Shown here one piece after another: positions 16,889 to 25,640 of a DNA stretch of 64,000 bases (within the stretch, counting starts at the first letter, position 1; each line of letters starts with the position of its first letter). This DNA is from Paludibacteraceae bacterium. Lineage in GTDB: Bacteria; Bacteroidota; Bacteroidia; Bacteroidales; Paludibacteraceae. Where the stretch lies: positions 1 through 64,000 of the forward strand of contig JAEEMG010000019.1 in NCBI GenBank assembly GCA_016283095.1. Direction: 5' to 3'. Made by a program: the position numbers and the translations under genes. Under the pieces are notes generated by a model that searched no databases, was not told where the DNA came from, and was given only the letters and a program-made list of their open reading frames with translations.

Positions 16889-18475
16889 ATGGGCTTATAT
16901 CTGAATCCGAATGCTGATGCGTTTCAAATGGGATTGAACAATGAAATATATGTGGACAAGTCTCTTATTCTGTCTGAGCTTAATAAGTTGGTAGGCAGTC
17001 AAGGAAATTTTGTCTGCATGTCCCGTCCACGCCGTTTCGGGAAGAGCATGGTTGGCAACATGATATCAGCCTACTACTCAAAAGGTTGCGACACTCGTGA
17101 GACGTTCAGCCAGATGAAGCTCGGACAAGTGCCTGATTATGATAAATATCTGAACAAAATCAATGTCATCAAACTGGATCTGAACGGATGGTATCAGAGA
17201 GCGATACAAATGAATCGAATAGAATCTCTGTTGACTGATATCCACGAGACTTTGGCAAATGAATTCAGATCTGCTTTCCCAAATTTGACATTCAACAAGG
17301 GAGTGACATTGGATCAGTGTATTTTGAATGTATATGCCAACATCGGTGAGAAATTTGTCATAATCATCGATGAATACGACGTTTTGGTGCGTGAACAGGT
17401 TTCACAATCTCTTTTCAATAACTATCTGAGCTTCCTTAACGGACTTTTCAAGGATACTACCCTCCGCCCTGCCATAGCTCTCGCCTACATCACCGGCATC
17501 ATTCCAATAGTCAGGGATAAGGTACAGTCGAAACTGAATGAGTTCACCGAATACACGATGATCCGTCCTCGTCAATTCGCAGGCATGATTGGATTTACAG
17601 AGGAGGATGTGAAAGATTTGTGTGAAAAATATGACATGGATTATGACGAGTGCCTAAGATGGTACGACGGATATAAGATGTCCGACACCATACGTGTTTG
17701 CAATCCGCTATCGGTAGTCAGTTCCATCCTCGACCGTGAGTTTGACAGTTACTGGTCGACCACAGGTTCATTTGAGGTGCTCCGCGACTATATCCTCATG
17801 GATTTCGAGGGCATCCGCCAAGACGTGATCAAAATGATTTCAGGAGGAAGTGTGCCAGTAAACGTTCTGAAATTCCAAAACACTCTTGAGAGTGTCAACT
17901 CTAAAGACAATGTTTTCACATATCTTATCCATCTGGGCTATCTGGCTTATAATCGAGCAGATAAGACATGTTATATTCCCAACGAGGAGGTCCGTATCGA
18001 GTGGGTCAACTCCATAGAAGATTCCGCTGATTACAAAAAGGTAATGGCTGTGGTCAACGCTTCCAAGAAACTTCTCGATGCCACTGTCGACGGCAATGAG
18101 GAGGCTGTGGCAAAGGCTCTTGATGCCGCCCATACTGAGGTGACTAATCCGTTGACCTACAATGATGAGCATTGTTTCCAGAGTGCGATCTGTCTGGCTT
18201 ACTTTTTCGCCAACACCCGCTACACTCTCGTCAAGGAGCTGCCTACTGGCAAAGGCTACGCAGACTTGGTATTAATTCCATACCTGCCTAACATCCCGGC
18301 TATGGTTATAGAGCTGAAGCACAACAAAAGTGCGGATAGTGCGTTGCGACAGATAAAAGAAAAAAATTATTGTCAGGCTCTCAACCAATACAAAGGCGAT
18401 CTACTTTTTGTCGGCATCAGTTATGATGAGAAGACTAAGGAGCATCAGTGCAAGATAGAACGTTTGGTGAACTAA
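16889..18475 (+). CDS. AAA-ATPase-like / PD-(D/E)XK nuclease family protein, second copy
   Basis: 528 aa with its own consensus promoter. P-loop variant MSRPRRFGKSMV at about 46-57, Walker B FVIIIDEYDVLV near 152, and a C-terminal nuclease-like domain with GKGYADLVLIPYLPNIPAMV followed by the Glu-x-Lys of VIELKHNKS. It is the same family as the gene at 15008 but clearly diverged, so not a recent duplicate. It lies between the relic and the intact 3' end of dcu genes, as if inserted there or left after a deletion between tandem dcu copies. Confidence 0.87.
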   Translation: MGLYLNPNADAFQMGLNNEIYVDKSLILSELNKLVGSQGNFVCMSRPRRFGKSMVGNMISAYYSKGCDTRETFSQMKLGQVPDYDKYLNKINVIKLDLNGWYQRAIQMNRIESLLTDIHETLANEFRSAFPNLTFNKGVTLDQCILNVYANIGEKFVIIIDEYDVLVREQVSQSLFNNYLSFLNGLFKDTTLRPAIALAYITGIIPIVRDKVQSKLNEFTEYTMIRPRQFAGMIGFTEEDVKDLCEKYDMDYDECLRWYDGYKMSDTIRVCNPLSVVSSILDREFDSYWSTTGSFEVLRDYILMDFEGIRQDVIKMISGGSVPVNVLKFQNTLESVNSKDNVFTYLIHLGYLAYNRADKTCYIPNEEVRIEWVNSIEDSADYKKVMAVVNASKKLLDATVDGNEEAVAKALDAAHTEVTNPLTYNDEHCFQSAICLAYFFANTRYTLVKELPTGKGYADLVLIPYLPNIPAMVIELKHNKSADSALRQIKEKNYCQALNQYKGDLLFVGISYDEKTKEHQCKIERLVN

Positions 18476-18513
18476 TAAGGATAGATGGTCATTCCACCGT
18501 CGCCAACATAATT

Positions 18514-18547
18514 AAAAAGCCGTGACTGAGTTTCAGTCACGGCTTTC
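18514..18547. terminator. Bidirectional terminator between AAA gene and dcu
   Basis: Stem GCCGTGACTGA / TCAGTCACGGC flanked by AAAAA and TTT, between convergent genes ending at 18475 and 18565. Its core resembles the hairpin at 20033-20066. Confidence 0.85.
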
Positions 18548-18564
18548 ATATTAAAATGTCTCAT

Positions 18565-19929
18565 TTAATAAATCACCATCGTCAACGCATATCCCACAAT
18601 ACATGACACCGTCACACTGATTAGTCCAGGCATCATGAATGAGTGGTTTAACAGATATTTTCCGATGACAGTTGTGCCAGAACGGTCGAAATTCACCGTA
18701 GCAATATCCGACGGATAATTAGGGATGAAGAAATATCCGTAGACTGACGGAAGTAGTCCAAGCAACACTGGTCCAGGAATGCCCAGAGAATATGCGAGCG
18801 GAAGCATCGACACGACCACCGCACCCTGCGAATTAATAAGCACTGACACTGCAAAGAAAACGAGTGCTATCGCCCATGGATATTGCTCCACTATGCTGCC
18901 CAACGCCTCTTTCATCTCTCCCAAATAATTTCCGAAATAGGTGTCGGCAAGCCATGCGATTCCATATATGGCGACGACGGCGACCATTCCCGACTGCCAA
19001 ACTGAACCCTGCATCGCCTTTTTAGGTTCTGCTTTTGCGACGAGAATCATCAACGCAGCTGCAGCAATCATCACAATCTGGATAATGATGTTCATTCCAA
19101 TCGGAACCATCTTCTCTACCCCATCCTTCACAACTGGGAATGATGGACGAATGTCATGACCTAGGATTTGGCATACAGAGAACAAAACGATCAAAGCGAG
19201 AGCACCCATGAAGATGTATACGCTCCATTTAGCCTCTTTGCTGATCTCTTTGTCGAGCAATGTGGCATTGTTGCCATACATGTATTTGTAGGTCTCAGGA
19301 TCCTTGCAGCGTGCCTGAAATTGAGGATCTTTGTCAAGGTCCAATCCTCGTTTGTAAGACGCTGCTGCTGCGCACATCAATCCACACAGACAAGCCGGAA
19401 TCGTGATGGCGATCACTTCAAGGTTGCTGATCTCAAAACCAGCCGCATGGGAGATAGTCACAAACGACGCTACAGCCGCTGCGATAGGAGAACATGTTAT
19501 ACCAACCTGACTCGCGATAGAAGCCACACCACAAGGTCGCTCCGGACGAATTCCTTGTTTCAACGAGATATCACAAATGATCGGCATCAAAGTATAGACG
19601 ACGTGACCGGTTCCAACCATCACTGTCAGGAAGAACGTACAGATAGGAGCAAGGAATGTGATGCTGTTTGGACGGCTTCGCAAAACTTTTTCCGCCAATT
19701 GAATCATCCAGTCCATACCTCCAGCAGCTTGCAACATACCCGCGCAAGTGACAGCCGCAATAATTATATAGATCACATCTGTAGGAGGAGTTCCAGGTTT
19801 TAGATTAAAGCCCAAAACAAGAATAGCCAGGCCTATACCCGAAATAGCTCCTAGTGCCAAAGAGCCGTATCTGGAGCCCACATATAGAGCTATCAATACG
19901 ACCAATAGTTGAAGAATCATTAATATCAT
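18565..19929 (-). CDS. dcuB: Anaerobic C4-dicarboxylate transporter, Dcu family
   Basis: 454 aa (452 if the second Met at 19920 is used; E. coli DcuA/DcuB are 433-446). Highly hydrophobic throughout, with the family's GMLQAAGGMDWMI, VMVGTGHVVYTLMPII and GITCSPIAAAVASF segments. Dcu carriers in the inner membrane exchange fumarate, malate or aspartate for succinate during fumarate respiration, a central energy route in Bacteroidales. The A/B subtype is a guess. Single gene with its own terminator. Confidence 0.9.
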   Translation of the reverse strand: MILMILQLLVVLIALYVGSRYGSLALGAISGIGLAILVLGFNLKPGTPPTDVIYIIIAAVTCAGMLQAAGGMDWMIQLAEKVLRSRPNSITFLAPICTFFLTVMVGTGHVVYTLMPIICDISLKQGIRPERPCGVASIASQVGITCSPIAAAVASFVTISHAAGFEISNLEVIAITIPACLCGLMCAAAASYKRGLDLDKDPQFQARCKDPETYKYMYGNNATLLDKEISKEAKWSVYIFMGALALIVLFSVCQILGHDIRPSFPVVKDGVEKMVPIGMNIIIQIVMIAAAALMILVAKAEPKKAMQGSVWQSGMVAVVAIYGIAWLADTYFGNYLGEMKEALGSIVEQYPWAIALVFFAVSVLINSQGAVVVSMLPLAYSLGIPGPVLLGLLPSVYGYFFIPNYPSDIATVNFDRSGTTVIGKYLLNHSFMMPGLISVTVSCIVGYALTMVIY

Positions 19930-19956
19930 AGCATTAGAATTTAGGTTTCACATACT

Positions 19957-19987
19957 CAAATATCACAAATTCAATTTTAATCTCAAA
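19957..19987 (-). promoter_or_regulatory. Near-consensus promoter for dcu
   Basis: Minus strand TTTG (19987-19984), 19 bp, then GATATTTG (19964-19957), one base off TAnnTTTG. It lies about 30 nt upstream of the start. Confidence 0.4.
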
Positions 19988-20032
19988 ATTTTTCAGCAGG
20001 AAAATATTAGCCAAACACAAATAAAAAATCCG

Positions 20033-20066
20033 TGACTGAAATTCAATCACGGATTTAAACTTATCA
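20033..20066 (-). terminator. Terminator of the LRR/T9SS gene
   Basis: Stem AAATCCGTGATTGA / TCAGTCACGGATTT (minus strand) followed by a T run, about 140 nt after the LRR stop. The 20067-20207 interval holds nothing else I recognise. Confidence 0.8.
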
Positions 20067-20207
20067 ATTAACTTTTGCAAAATCACCCAACATACGGCAT
20101 TTCAGAATCACCTCCGTCTATGCCACGTGGATTTTTCTCGCATTTATAAAATCACACACTATATCGATCTGCTCTGCGATGGACGACCCGATTATCAATC
20201 ATAAATA

Positions 20208-22166
20208 TCAAGTCACAATAACAATTCTCTTAACATCTCCCACCTTCACAATATATGTTCCTGATTTAATTGGAATCCGTATTTGCTGTCGAACATTCGG
20301 ATATGACATTATCAACTGTCCGTTCATATCAAATACAAATACATTTTCCGATGCATTTTCAATAACGATTGTATTCTTTAACCCTAATATTATCACTTTT
20401 GAAGACTGATTGGATGATAATAAAATCTCATTGTTTGTCACAAAACATGTTGAATTCCACACAACCTTGCAACTGTCTGGATTCCAATCTCTATCCCATC
20501 CACTTGGTTGTTCCTCCGCCTGACAATAGATCGCATTCTCAAATATTTGTCCATCACGCAAGCCAACACTGTCTTGGTGTTCTACCATAGATGTGCAACC
20601 GACAAAGACATTATACCCCATGTCTGTAACAGAAGCAGGTATATACACTTTTGAAAGATTTGTACAATAACCGAAAGCTTCACTACCAATAGAAATCACC
20701 GAGTCTGGGATATCTATGAATGACAAGCCACTACAATACCAAAATGCATGATAATCGATAGATTTTACAGAAGAAGGAATTGAGACAGTTTTGACCCAAT
20801 CACAATTGGAAAAAGAACCATATCCAATGTTTTTAACATTATCAGGAATAATAACAGAGGAGTCTGTTCCTATATATCCTACTAAAGTCTCCTTTGTTTC
20901 ATCTTCATATACAAAGTCACCATCTATAACAGTGCCCACAATATGTCGTTTAGCTCCCCACGGACTATTAGATGATTTTCCATTATAAATAACAGTATGT
21001 GTTCCTTTAAATACTTTCTCTCCTATTATTTCTACATCATCAGGAACGATAACCACAGATTTCGGACCTACATATGCAGCAATTCTCTTCTTTGTTTCAT
21101 CACCATACCAAAAATTATCTTCAAAATAAGACCCTCTTATGAGATGTCTCGCACCCCACGGACTTCCTGTATAATAAGAGCCTCCATAAATAATTGTATC
21201 AACTCCAGAAAATGAATACAGCCCAATATTTTCAACAGATTCTGGTATGACGAAAGGAGATAATTTATGACATCTTTGAAATGCTTCATTCTCAATTTTG
21301 GAAACATTTTTCGGAATATTAACAGATTGCAAATTCTCACAAGAATGAAACAAACGAGTCGGAATTACATCTATTGAATCAGGAAGCACTACAGATGTCA
21401 AACTCGTACAGCTTTGAAATGTGGTTGCACCTATCGACTTGACTGAGTTAGGGATGTTTAATGAGGCTAAGCTGTCACATTCAACGAATACAGATTTCCC
21501 AATGGAGATTAAGGAAGAAGAAGACAAAAAGTCCACAGAAGCCAAACGGGAGCACTGAGAAAATGCAAAATCACCTATAGAAGTGACCGAACTTGGAATT
21601 GTAACTGACCTCAGATTTGCACAGTGGCGGAATAAACTGGAAGATATTTCTTTTAAAGAATCTGGAATATTGACAGTTGTCAAATTTATACAAAACATAA
21701 AAGCTGCGTTTCCAATTGAAGTGACAGAAGATGGAATTTCTATAGAAGTCAACTTATAACAACTGTGGAATGCTTCGGCACCTATTGAAGTGACTGATGA
21801 AGGTATTTCTATTGATTTTAAATTTTGGCAATATAAAAATGCAGTATTACCAATAGAGTCAACAGAGGGAGGAATAACAACAGATACAATTTTATCACAT
21901 TGTCCGAAATGGCCGACAGTCGTAACAGTATACTCTATACCATCAAGTTGTACTTTTTCTGGTATAATAATATTTTTTCCCGTCACATAATGACAATTTG
22001 CAGTTACACAAACTGTTTGTTTCACAGAATCCATCACTGTGTATGTCAACCCATCAATGAGAGCTGATTTCGCCATAGATGGATTAGTCAACGACAAAAA
22101 ATACATCAGACATAAAATCAGTCTGTAACCAATTGTATTATTTATTGAATCTTTTCTATTTTTCAT
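20208..22166 (-). CDS. BspA-like leucine-rich-repeat protein with T9SS sorting tail
   Basis: 652 aa from the ATG at 22166; the frame opens two codons earlier at a TTG. A signal peptide ends near NPSMA. There are about a dozen LRR_5 repeats in two blocks (about 60-330 and 400-520) with the recurrent SIEIPSSVTSIGAEAFHSC pattern, separated by two VGYIGTDSSVIIPD-like blocks. The last 70 residues (ENVFVFDMNGQLIMSYP ... SGTYIVKVGD) form a type A T9SS C-terminal signal. It is predicted to be carried across the outer membrane by the T9SS and anchored at the surface, possibly for adhesion. Confidence 0.88.
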   Translation of the reverse strand: MKNRKDSINNTIGYRLILCLMYFLSLTNPSMAKSALIDGLTYTVMDSVKQTVCVTANCHYVTGKNIIIPEKVQLDGIEYTVTTVGHFGQCDKIVSVVIPPSVDSIGNTAFLYCQNLKSIEIPSSVTSIGAEAFHSCYKLTSIEIPSSVTSIGNAAFMFCINLTTVNIPDSLKEISSSLFRHCANLRSVTIPSSVTSIGDFAFSQCSRLASVDFLSSSSLISIGKSVFVECDSLASLNIPNSVKSIGATTFQSCTSLTSVVLPDSIDVIPTRLFHSCENLQSVNIPKNVSKIENEAFQRCHKLSPFVIPESVENIGLYSFSGVDTIIYGGSYYTGSPWGARHLIRGSYFEDNFWYGDETKKRIAAYVGPKSVVIVPDDVEIIGEKVFKGTHTVIYNGKSSNSPWGAKRHIVGTVIDGDFVYEDETKETLVGYIGTDSSVIIPDNVKNIGYGSFSNCDWVKTVSIPSSVKSIDYHAFWYCSGLSFIDIPDSVISIGSEAFGYCTNLSKVYIPASVTDMGYNVFVGCTSMVEHQDSVGLRDGQIFENAIYCQAEEQPSGWDRDWNPDSCKVVWNSTCFVTNNEILLSSNQSSKVIILGLKNTIVIENASENVFVFDMNGQLIMSYPNVRQQIRIPIKSGTYIVKVGDVKRIVIVT

Positions 22167-22198
22167 AATCAAAGTAAATTTACAAAAGCACGTACAAT

Positions 22199-22228
22199 AA
22201 AAAAAGGCAAATTTTACTTTGCCTTTTT
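22199..22228 (-). terminator. Terminator of the trpDC-dedA operon, overlapping the dedA 3' end
   Basis: Minus strand stem GGCAAA / TTTGCC with a GTAAAA loop and a T7 run. The last Lys codons and the stop of dedA form the 5' arm and loop. Confidence 0.8.
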
Positions 22229-22840
22229 CTTATTCTTATATATCATATATCCGACGAATCCGACGAACACTACAATTATCACCAGCAAAAACTCATGGCT
22301 GTAGTGCTGGACTTTCTCTATCAGCTCATCTTTGTTCATCACTCCGTGAAATGCATATCCTATACATGCCAAAATGATGTTCCACGCTCCAGCTCCCAAG
22401 AATGTGAAGAAGGCGAACTTGCCAAAATTCATCTTCGATAGTCCGGCTGGAATAGAAATCAACTGACGGACTGCAGGAATCAGACGTCCGATCAACGTCG
22501 CCAACACTCCTCTCTTACGGAAATACTCCTCGGCGTATGCCACTTTTTCACTGTCCAACAAACATAGATGTCCTAACTTACTGTCAGCGAAAGCATATAT
22601 TATCTTTCTGCCCAATGTATACGACAATACATAATTGATTGTGGCACCAAGCAATCCTCCGATTGTGGCAAACAATATAACCAATGGCAAACTCATCGTT
22701 CCCTCTGCCGCCATAAACGCAGCCGGAATAACCACAACCTCTGATGGGAAAGGAATGAATGAGCTCTCAATCATCATGAAAAATGTAACCCAAAAATAGT
22801 TTAGGTTCTCCAACGCTCCTTGAAATAGTTCTGCAATCAT
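22214..22840 (-). CDS. DedA family membrane protein
   Basis: 208 aa, about five hydrophobic segments, with the DedA/SNARE-associated signature (FIPFPSEVVVIPA, GGLLGATINYVLSYTLGRKI, FRKRGVLATLIGRLIPAVRQ). DedA proteins are inner-membrane proteins linked to undecaprenyl-phosphate or phospholipid flipping and membrane homeostasis. Last gene of the trpD-to-dedA operon, 1 nt after trpF. Confidence 0.92.
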   Translation of the reverse strand: MIAELFQGALENLNYFWVTFFMMIESSFIPFPSEVVVIPAAFMAAEGTMSLPLVILFATIGGLLGATINYVLSYTLGRKIIYAFADSKLGHLCLLDSEKVAYAEEYFRKRGVLATLIGRLIPAVRQLISIPAGLSKMNFGKFAFFTFLGAGAWNIILACIGYAFHGVMNKDELIEKVQHYSHEFLLVIIVVFVGFVGYMIYKNKKKAK

Positions 22841-22841
22841 T

Positions 22842-23465
22842 TTATTCTCTTATTACGCTTAAAAATGTTTTTACCTTATCAATATCTTTATTCGCAGGCG
22901 AAATCTCAAACTTACTGTTCACATCCACTCCTGCAAACTTGGGATGACGTATGTTTTTCACTGCCTCAGCATCATCGGCTCCGACGCCACCACTCAACAG
23001 GAACGGTATATTCAATGTGTATTCATCCAACACAGCCCAGTCGAACTGCTGTCCACTGCCTCCGTAGCCTACACATTTGTAGTCGAAAAGCATGTAGTCG
23101 GCGACACTCTCCCACTCTGTCGGGATATTCCTCACGTCGTCTACACCTGACACACTCGCCACTTTAATTATCTTGACTCCCGTCTTCTCTATCAGCTGGC
23201 GAGCATAATCAATATCCTCACCTCCATGCAACTGGACAAACGAAAGATTATATTTCTTCACACATGATGCCACAGTGTCGATATCCGCTTTAACAAACAC
23301 TCCCACTTTGGCTATTTTCTGTGGCAGACTGCATGGACAAGATCCTTCCGTCTCCACATATCTTGGACTCTTCGGGAAAAAGATCATCCCCATCAAATCG
23401 ACACCCATATCCTCAAGTGCCTGCATCTGACGAGGGTCACGCATACCGCATACCTTTACTATCAT
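22842..23465 (-). CDS. trpF: Phosphoribosylanthranilate isomerase
   Basis: TrpF performs the Amadori rearrangement of PRA to CdRP, step 3 of tryptophan synthesis. The start is the ATG at 23465 (MIVKVCGMRDP), giving 207 aa; the frame runs up to a TTG at 23492 inside porT. The general base Cys is in KVCGMRD, and FVQLHGGE and LLSGGVGADDA are the expected TIM-barrel phosphate and active-site motifs. Separated from trpC by three genes, 1 nt from porT and 1 nt from dedA. Confidence 0.95.
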   Translation of the reverse strand: MIVKVCGMRDPRQMQALEDMGVDLMGMIFFPKSPRYVETEGSCPCSLPQKIAKVGVFVKADIDTVASCVKKYNLSFVQLHGGEDIDYARQLIEKTGVKIIKVASVSGVDDVRNIPTEWESVADYMLFDYKCVGYGGSGQQFDWAVLDEYTLNIPFLLSGGVGADDAEAVKNIRHPKFAGVDVNSKFEISPANKDIDKVKTFLSVIRE

Positions 23466-23466
23466 A

Positions 23467-24210
23467 TTATTCAAAGTTGAATGAGATAGCAAAAATTCGT
23501 GAAGTCAACTTAGAGAATACTCCCTTTCCTCCTGACTCTCCACCAGAGAATTTCAGATCTTCCACATTAGCAATATCCGGTCTGTCACGATTTATCACGT
23601 CGCTCAAACCAAAGAATGCCTTAAATTCAGGACATAATTTGAAGTATGGCAAATAAATATCAAATCCGAAACCTATCTCCGGACCATAGTCTGTGGTTTT
23701 CAACATGATAGGAGCCTCTTTGTCTCGTCCGACAGCGATAGTCCCAGCAAAACCTCCAAGGAAATATGGGCGGACGTTGCGAGCTCTCTGTCCACGAATT
23801 TTGAACAGCAATGGCAATGAAATCAAATTGGATTTCACTGACACATCTCCACCATCTCTCTCATTTCCATCTTTATCGACGAATCTCAATGTGCGTTCAC
23901 CGAAATACAACACCGGACAGAAACGCATGTCAAGATGCTCGGCAAGACGCAAATCGGAGATGATACCGATAGAAAATCCGACTTCAAAATTGATATCTTC
24001 ACCATACCATATTTTTCCGTCTTCCAAAATCTCACCACTTTGATATGGGTTGAAATCAAGAGTGTTCAATCCAAGGATAAATCCGAAATGGTATGACTTA
24101 TTATCCGAATTAACAAGATTAGGGACCTCACCGACATTGTATCTTTGAGCAGACAATGTCAGCAAAGACAATAACAAACAGATTAATAATGAAATTTGTC
24201 TCTTTATCAT
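23467..24210 (-). CDS. porT: PorT/SprT-type T9SS outer-membrane protein
   Basis: 247 aa with a signal peptide (ends TLSAQ). The body is an eight-strand-like outer-membrane barrel with the PorT pattern YHFGFILGLN ... VGFSIGIISDLRLAEHLD ... FGERTLRF ... SNLISLPLLFKIR ... IYLPYFKLCPE and a terminal Phe (ISFNFE). PorT (SprT in Flavobacterium) is required for T9SS-dependent secretion. Three genes here encode proteins with T9SS tails. Its place inside a trp operon, 18 nt after DMP19 and 1 nt before trpF, is unusual. Confidence 0.85.
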   Translation of the reverse strand: MIKRQISLLICLLLSLLTLSAQRYNVGEVPNLVNSDNKSYHFGFILGLNTLDFNPYQSGEILEDGKIWYGEDINFEVGFSIGIISDLRLAEHLDMRFCPVLYFGERTLRFVDKDGNERDGGDVSVKSNLISLPLLFKIRGQRARNVRPYFLGGFAGTIAVGRDKEAPIMLKTTDYGPEIGFGFDIYLPYFKLCPEFKAFFGLSDVINRDRPDIANVEDLKFSGGESGGKGVFSKLTSRIFAISFNFE

Positions 24211-24228
24211 ATCACTTATTTTTCTTTT

Positions 24229-24744
24229 TTATGGCAGAATCTCAGCGAACTCTTCAATATGCTCATCAATGTAGTAAGCCAAGAGTTTCTTCTCCTGCTC
24301 GGAAATTTCTATTATCTCTTCTTCTATCGGATCAAACGCTTCATACTCCTCGAAAGAGGCTATGAAATCATCATCACTCTTATCTCTCTCCAGATCCTCT
24401 TTGTTGGCGGCATAAATGTCGTGAGCGCTATAAAGGAGTTTGGATGTTCTGACAGCTCCGAATGACTTCAACATTTTAGCCACAGGATTCTTAAAGAAGT
24501 ATCCTCCAAAGCCATTCTGTATCAAACCGACAAATCCCTCCTCATCCAGCTCCTCCAAAAGAAGATGATAAGCCCAGATAGTGTGCTGCGACGCGTTAAG
24601 CTTCGCCATCGCCTCGGCAGTGTATCCATCCTTGAACACCTGTGCGTAATGCGACACAAACAAATCAAAGAAAGCCAAGATGTCACCATCTTTCAAAGCC
24701 TCCTTTATCTCACTGTCTTTTATCTTAACGAAATTTTCAGCCAT
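24229..24744 (-). CDS. DMP19 family protein (DUF4375)
   Basis: 171 aa, acidic, no signal peptide. It has the DMP19/DUF4375 pattern: NASQHTIWAYHLLLEELDEEGFVGLIQNGFGGYFF. DMP19 was first described as a DNA-mimic protein in Neisseria; function in Bacteroidota is not established. Operon member, 24 nt from the HU/SPOR gene. Confidence 0.75.
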   Translation of the reverse strand: MAENFVKIKDSEIKEALKDGDILAFFDLFVSHYAQVFKDGYTAEAMAKLNASQHTIWAYHLLLEELDEEGFVGLIQNGFGGYFFKNPVAKMLKSFGAVRTSKLLYSAHDIYAANKEDLERDKSDDDFIASFEEYEAFDPIEEEIIEISEQEKKLLAYYIDEHIEEFAEILP

Positions 24745-24768
24745 ATTATTGTGCTATTGCCAACCTTT

Positions 24769-25629
24769 TTATTCGACCTCTACTTCTCTGCACAACACAA
24801 ACGGCATCACAACATTAGTCATGCTGTCACGCACTGTGTAAAGAGATGATATCACCTGTTTCCAATTATCGGTTTCTGAGAAGACTGCAAGGTATTCATC
24901 ACCCTGCTCTATCACCTTAACAGTATCTGAGTTCACCATCATCTGCTGCTGCACAGCAAATGAGTCAGCCTCAGCCTTTGTCTCAAATCTTGATAAGACG
25001 ACACTGTATTTGGTCACTTTCTCCACCGATTGTGAGCTGACCCAGTTGCATGGAGTGTCGAGTATCAACGAAGCCTGGTATGAATTGATACTGTCACGGT
25101 GGACTGGCTGCGCGAAGAAGCAGAACAGCAGAACCGCAGCAGCCGCGATTACAGAGAAACCTGTCGACTTCTCTGTTGGACGGTAGACATTGCGTCGCTC
25201 TACCTCAGCCTCATCCAATTCAGGAAAATAAAACTCCTGCAAACCGTATGCGTCAACATTCTCCACTACTCTTGGCTGAGAATGGAAGATGATGTTTCTG
25301 CCATCTTTTTCAAGAACTCCAAGTCCAGACAGGTCAAATTTATGTTCCTTTGCCAACGCCGACATCACTCTCGCAACCTCATCTTTAATCAGTTGCTCTG
25401 CATCATTGGCAGAGAATCCTTCCGTCTCCACAAGAGCAGACTGAAGGAGACCGTCGTTGTGCTGCAAACGTTGGTTGAACAGCACCTCCACAGACGGAGG
25501 AGTGAATTTTCCGCTTTTCTTGTCGATTCGTGCACTCGCTTTATTACACACAAAGCCGCCCAGTCCGGGAACGATCACCAGACTGTGCTCACAAAGTAAA
25601 TCTCGAACAATCAAAAAAAGCGGTTTCAT
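24769..25629 (-). CDS. HU-CCDC81-like / SPOR-like membrane protein
   Basis: 286 aa. Residues 1-130 are the bacterial HU-CCDC81 tandem domains (VIVPGLGGFVCNKASARID; SGKFTPPSVEVLFNQRL; LSGLGVLEKDGRNIIF). A single transmembrane segment follows (FSVIAAAAVLLFCFFAQPV), then a C-terminal SPOR-like fold (YSVVLSRFETKAEADSFA; VIEQGDEYLAVFSE). This architecture, cytosolic HU-like domain plus periplasmic SPOR, is common in Bacteroidota and suggests a peptidoglycan or division link. 11 nt after trpC. Confidence 0.82.
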   Translation of the reverse strand: MKPLFLIVRDLLCEHSLVIVPGLGGFVCNKASARIDKKSGKFTPPSVEVLFNQRLQHNDGLLQSALVETEGFSANDAEQLIKDEVARVMSALAKEHKFDLSGLGVLEKDGRNIIFHSQPRVVENVDAYGLQEFYFPELDEAEVERRNVYRPTEKSTGFSVIAAAAVLLFCFFAQPVHRDSINSYQASLILDTPCNWVSSQSVEKVTKYSVVLSRFETKAEADSFAVQQQMMVNSDTVKVIEQGDEYLAVFSETDNWKQVISSLYTVRDSMTNVVMPFVLCREVEVE

Positions 25630-25640
25630 ATTCTCTTTTT

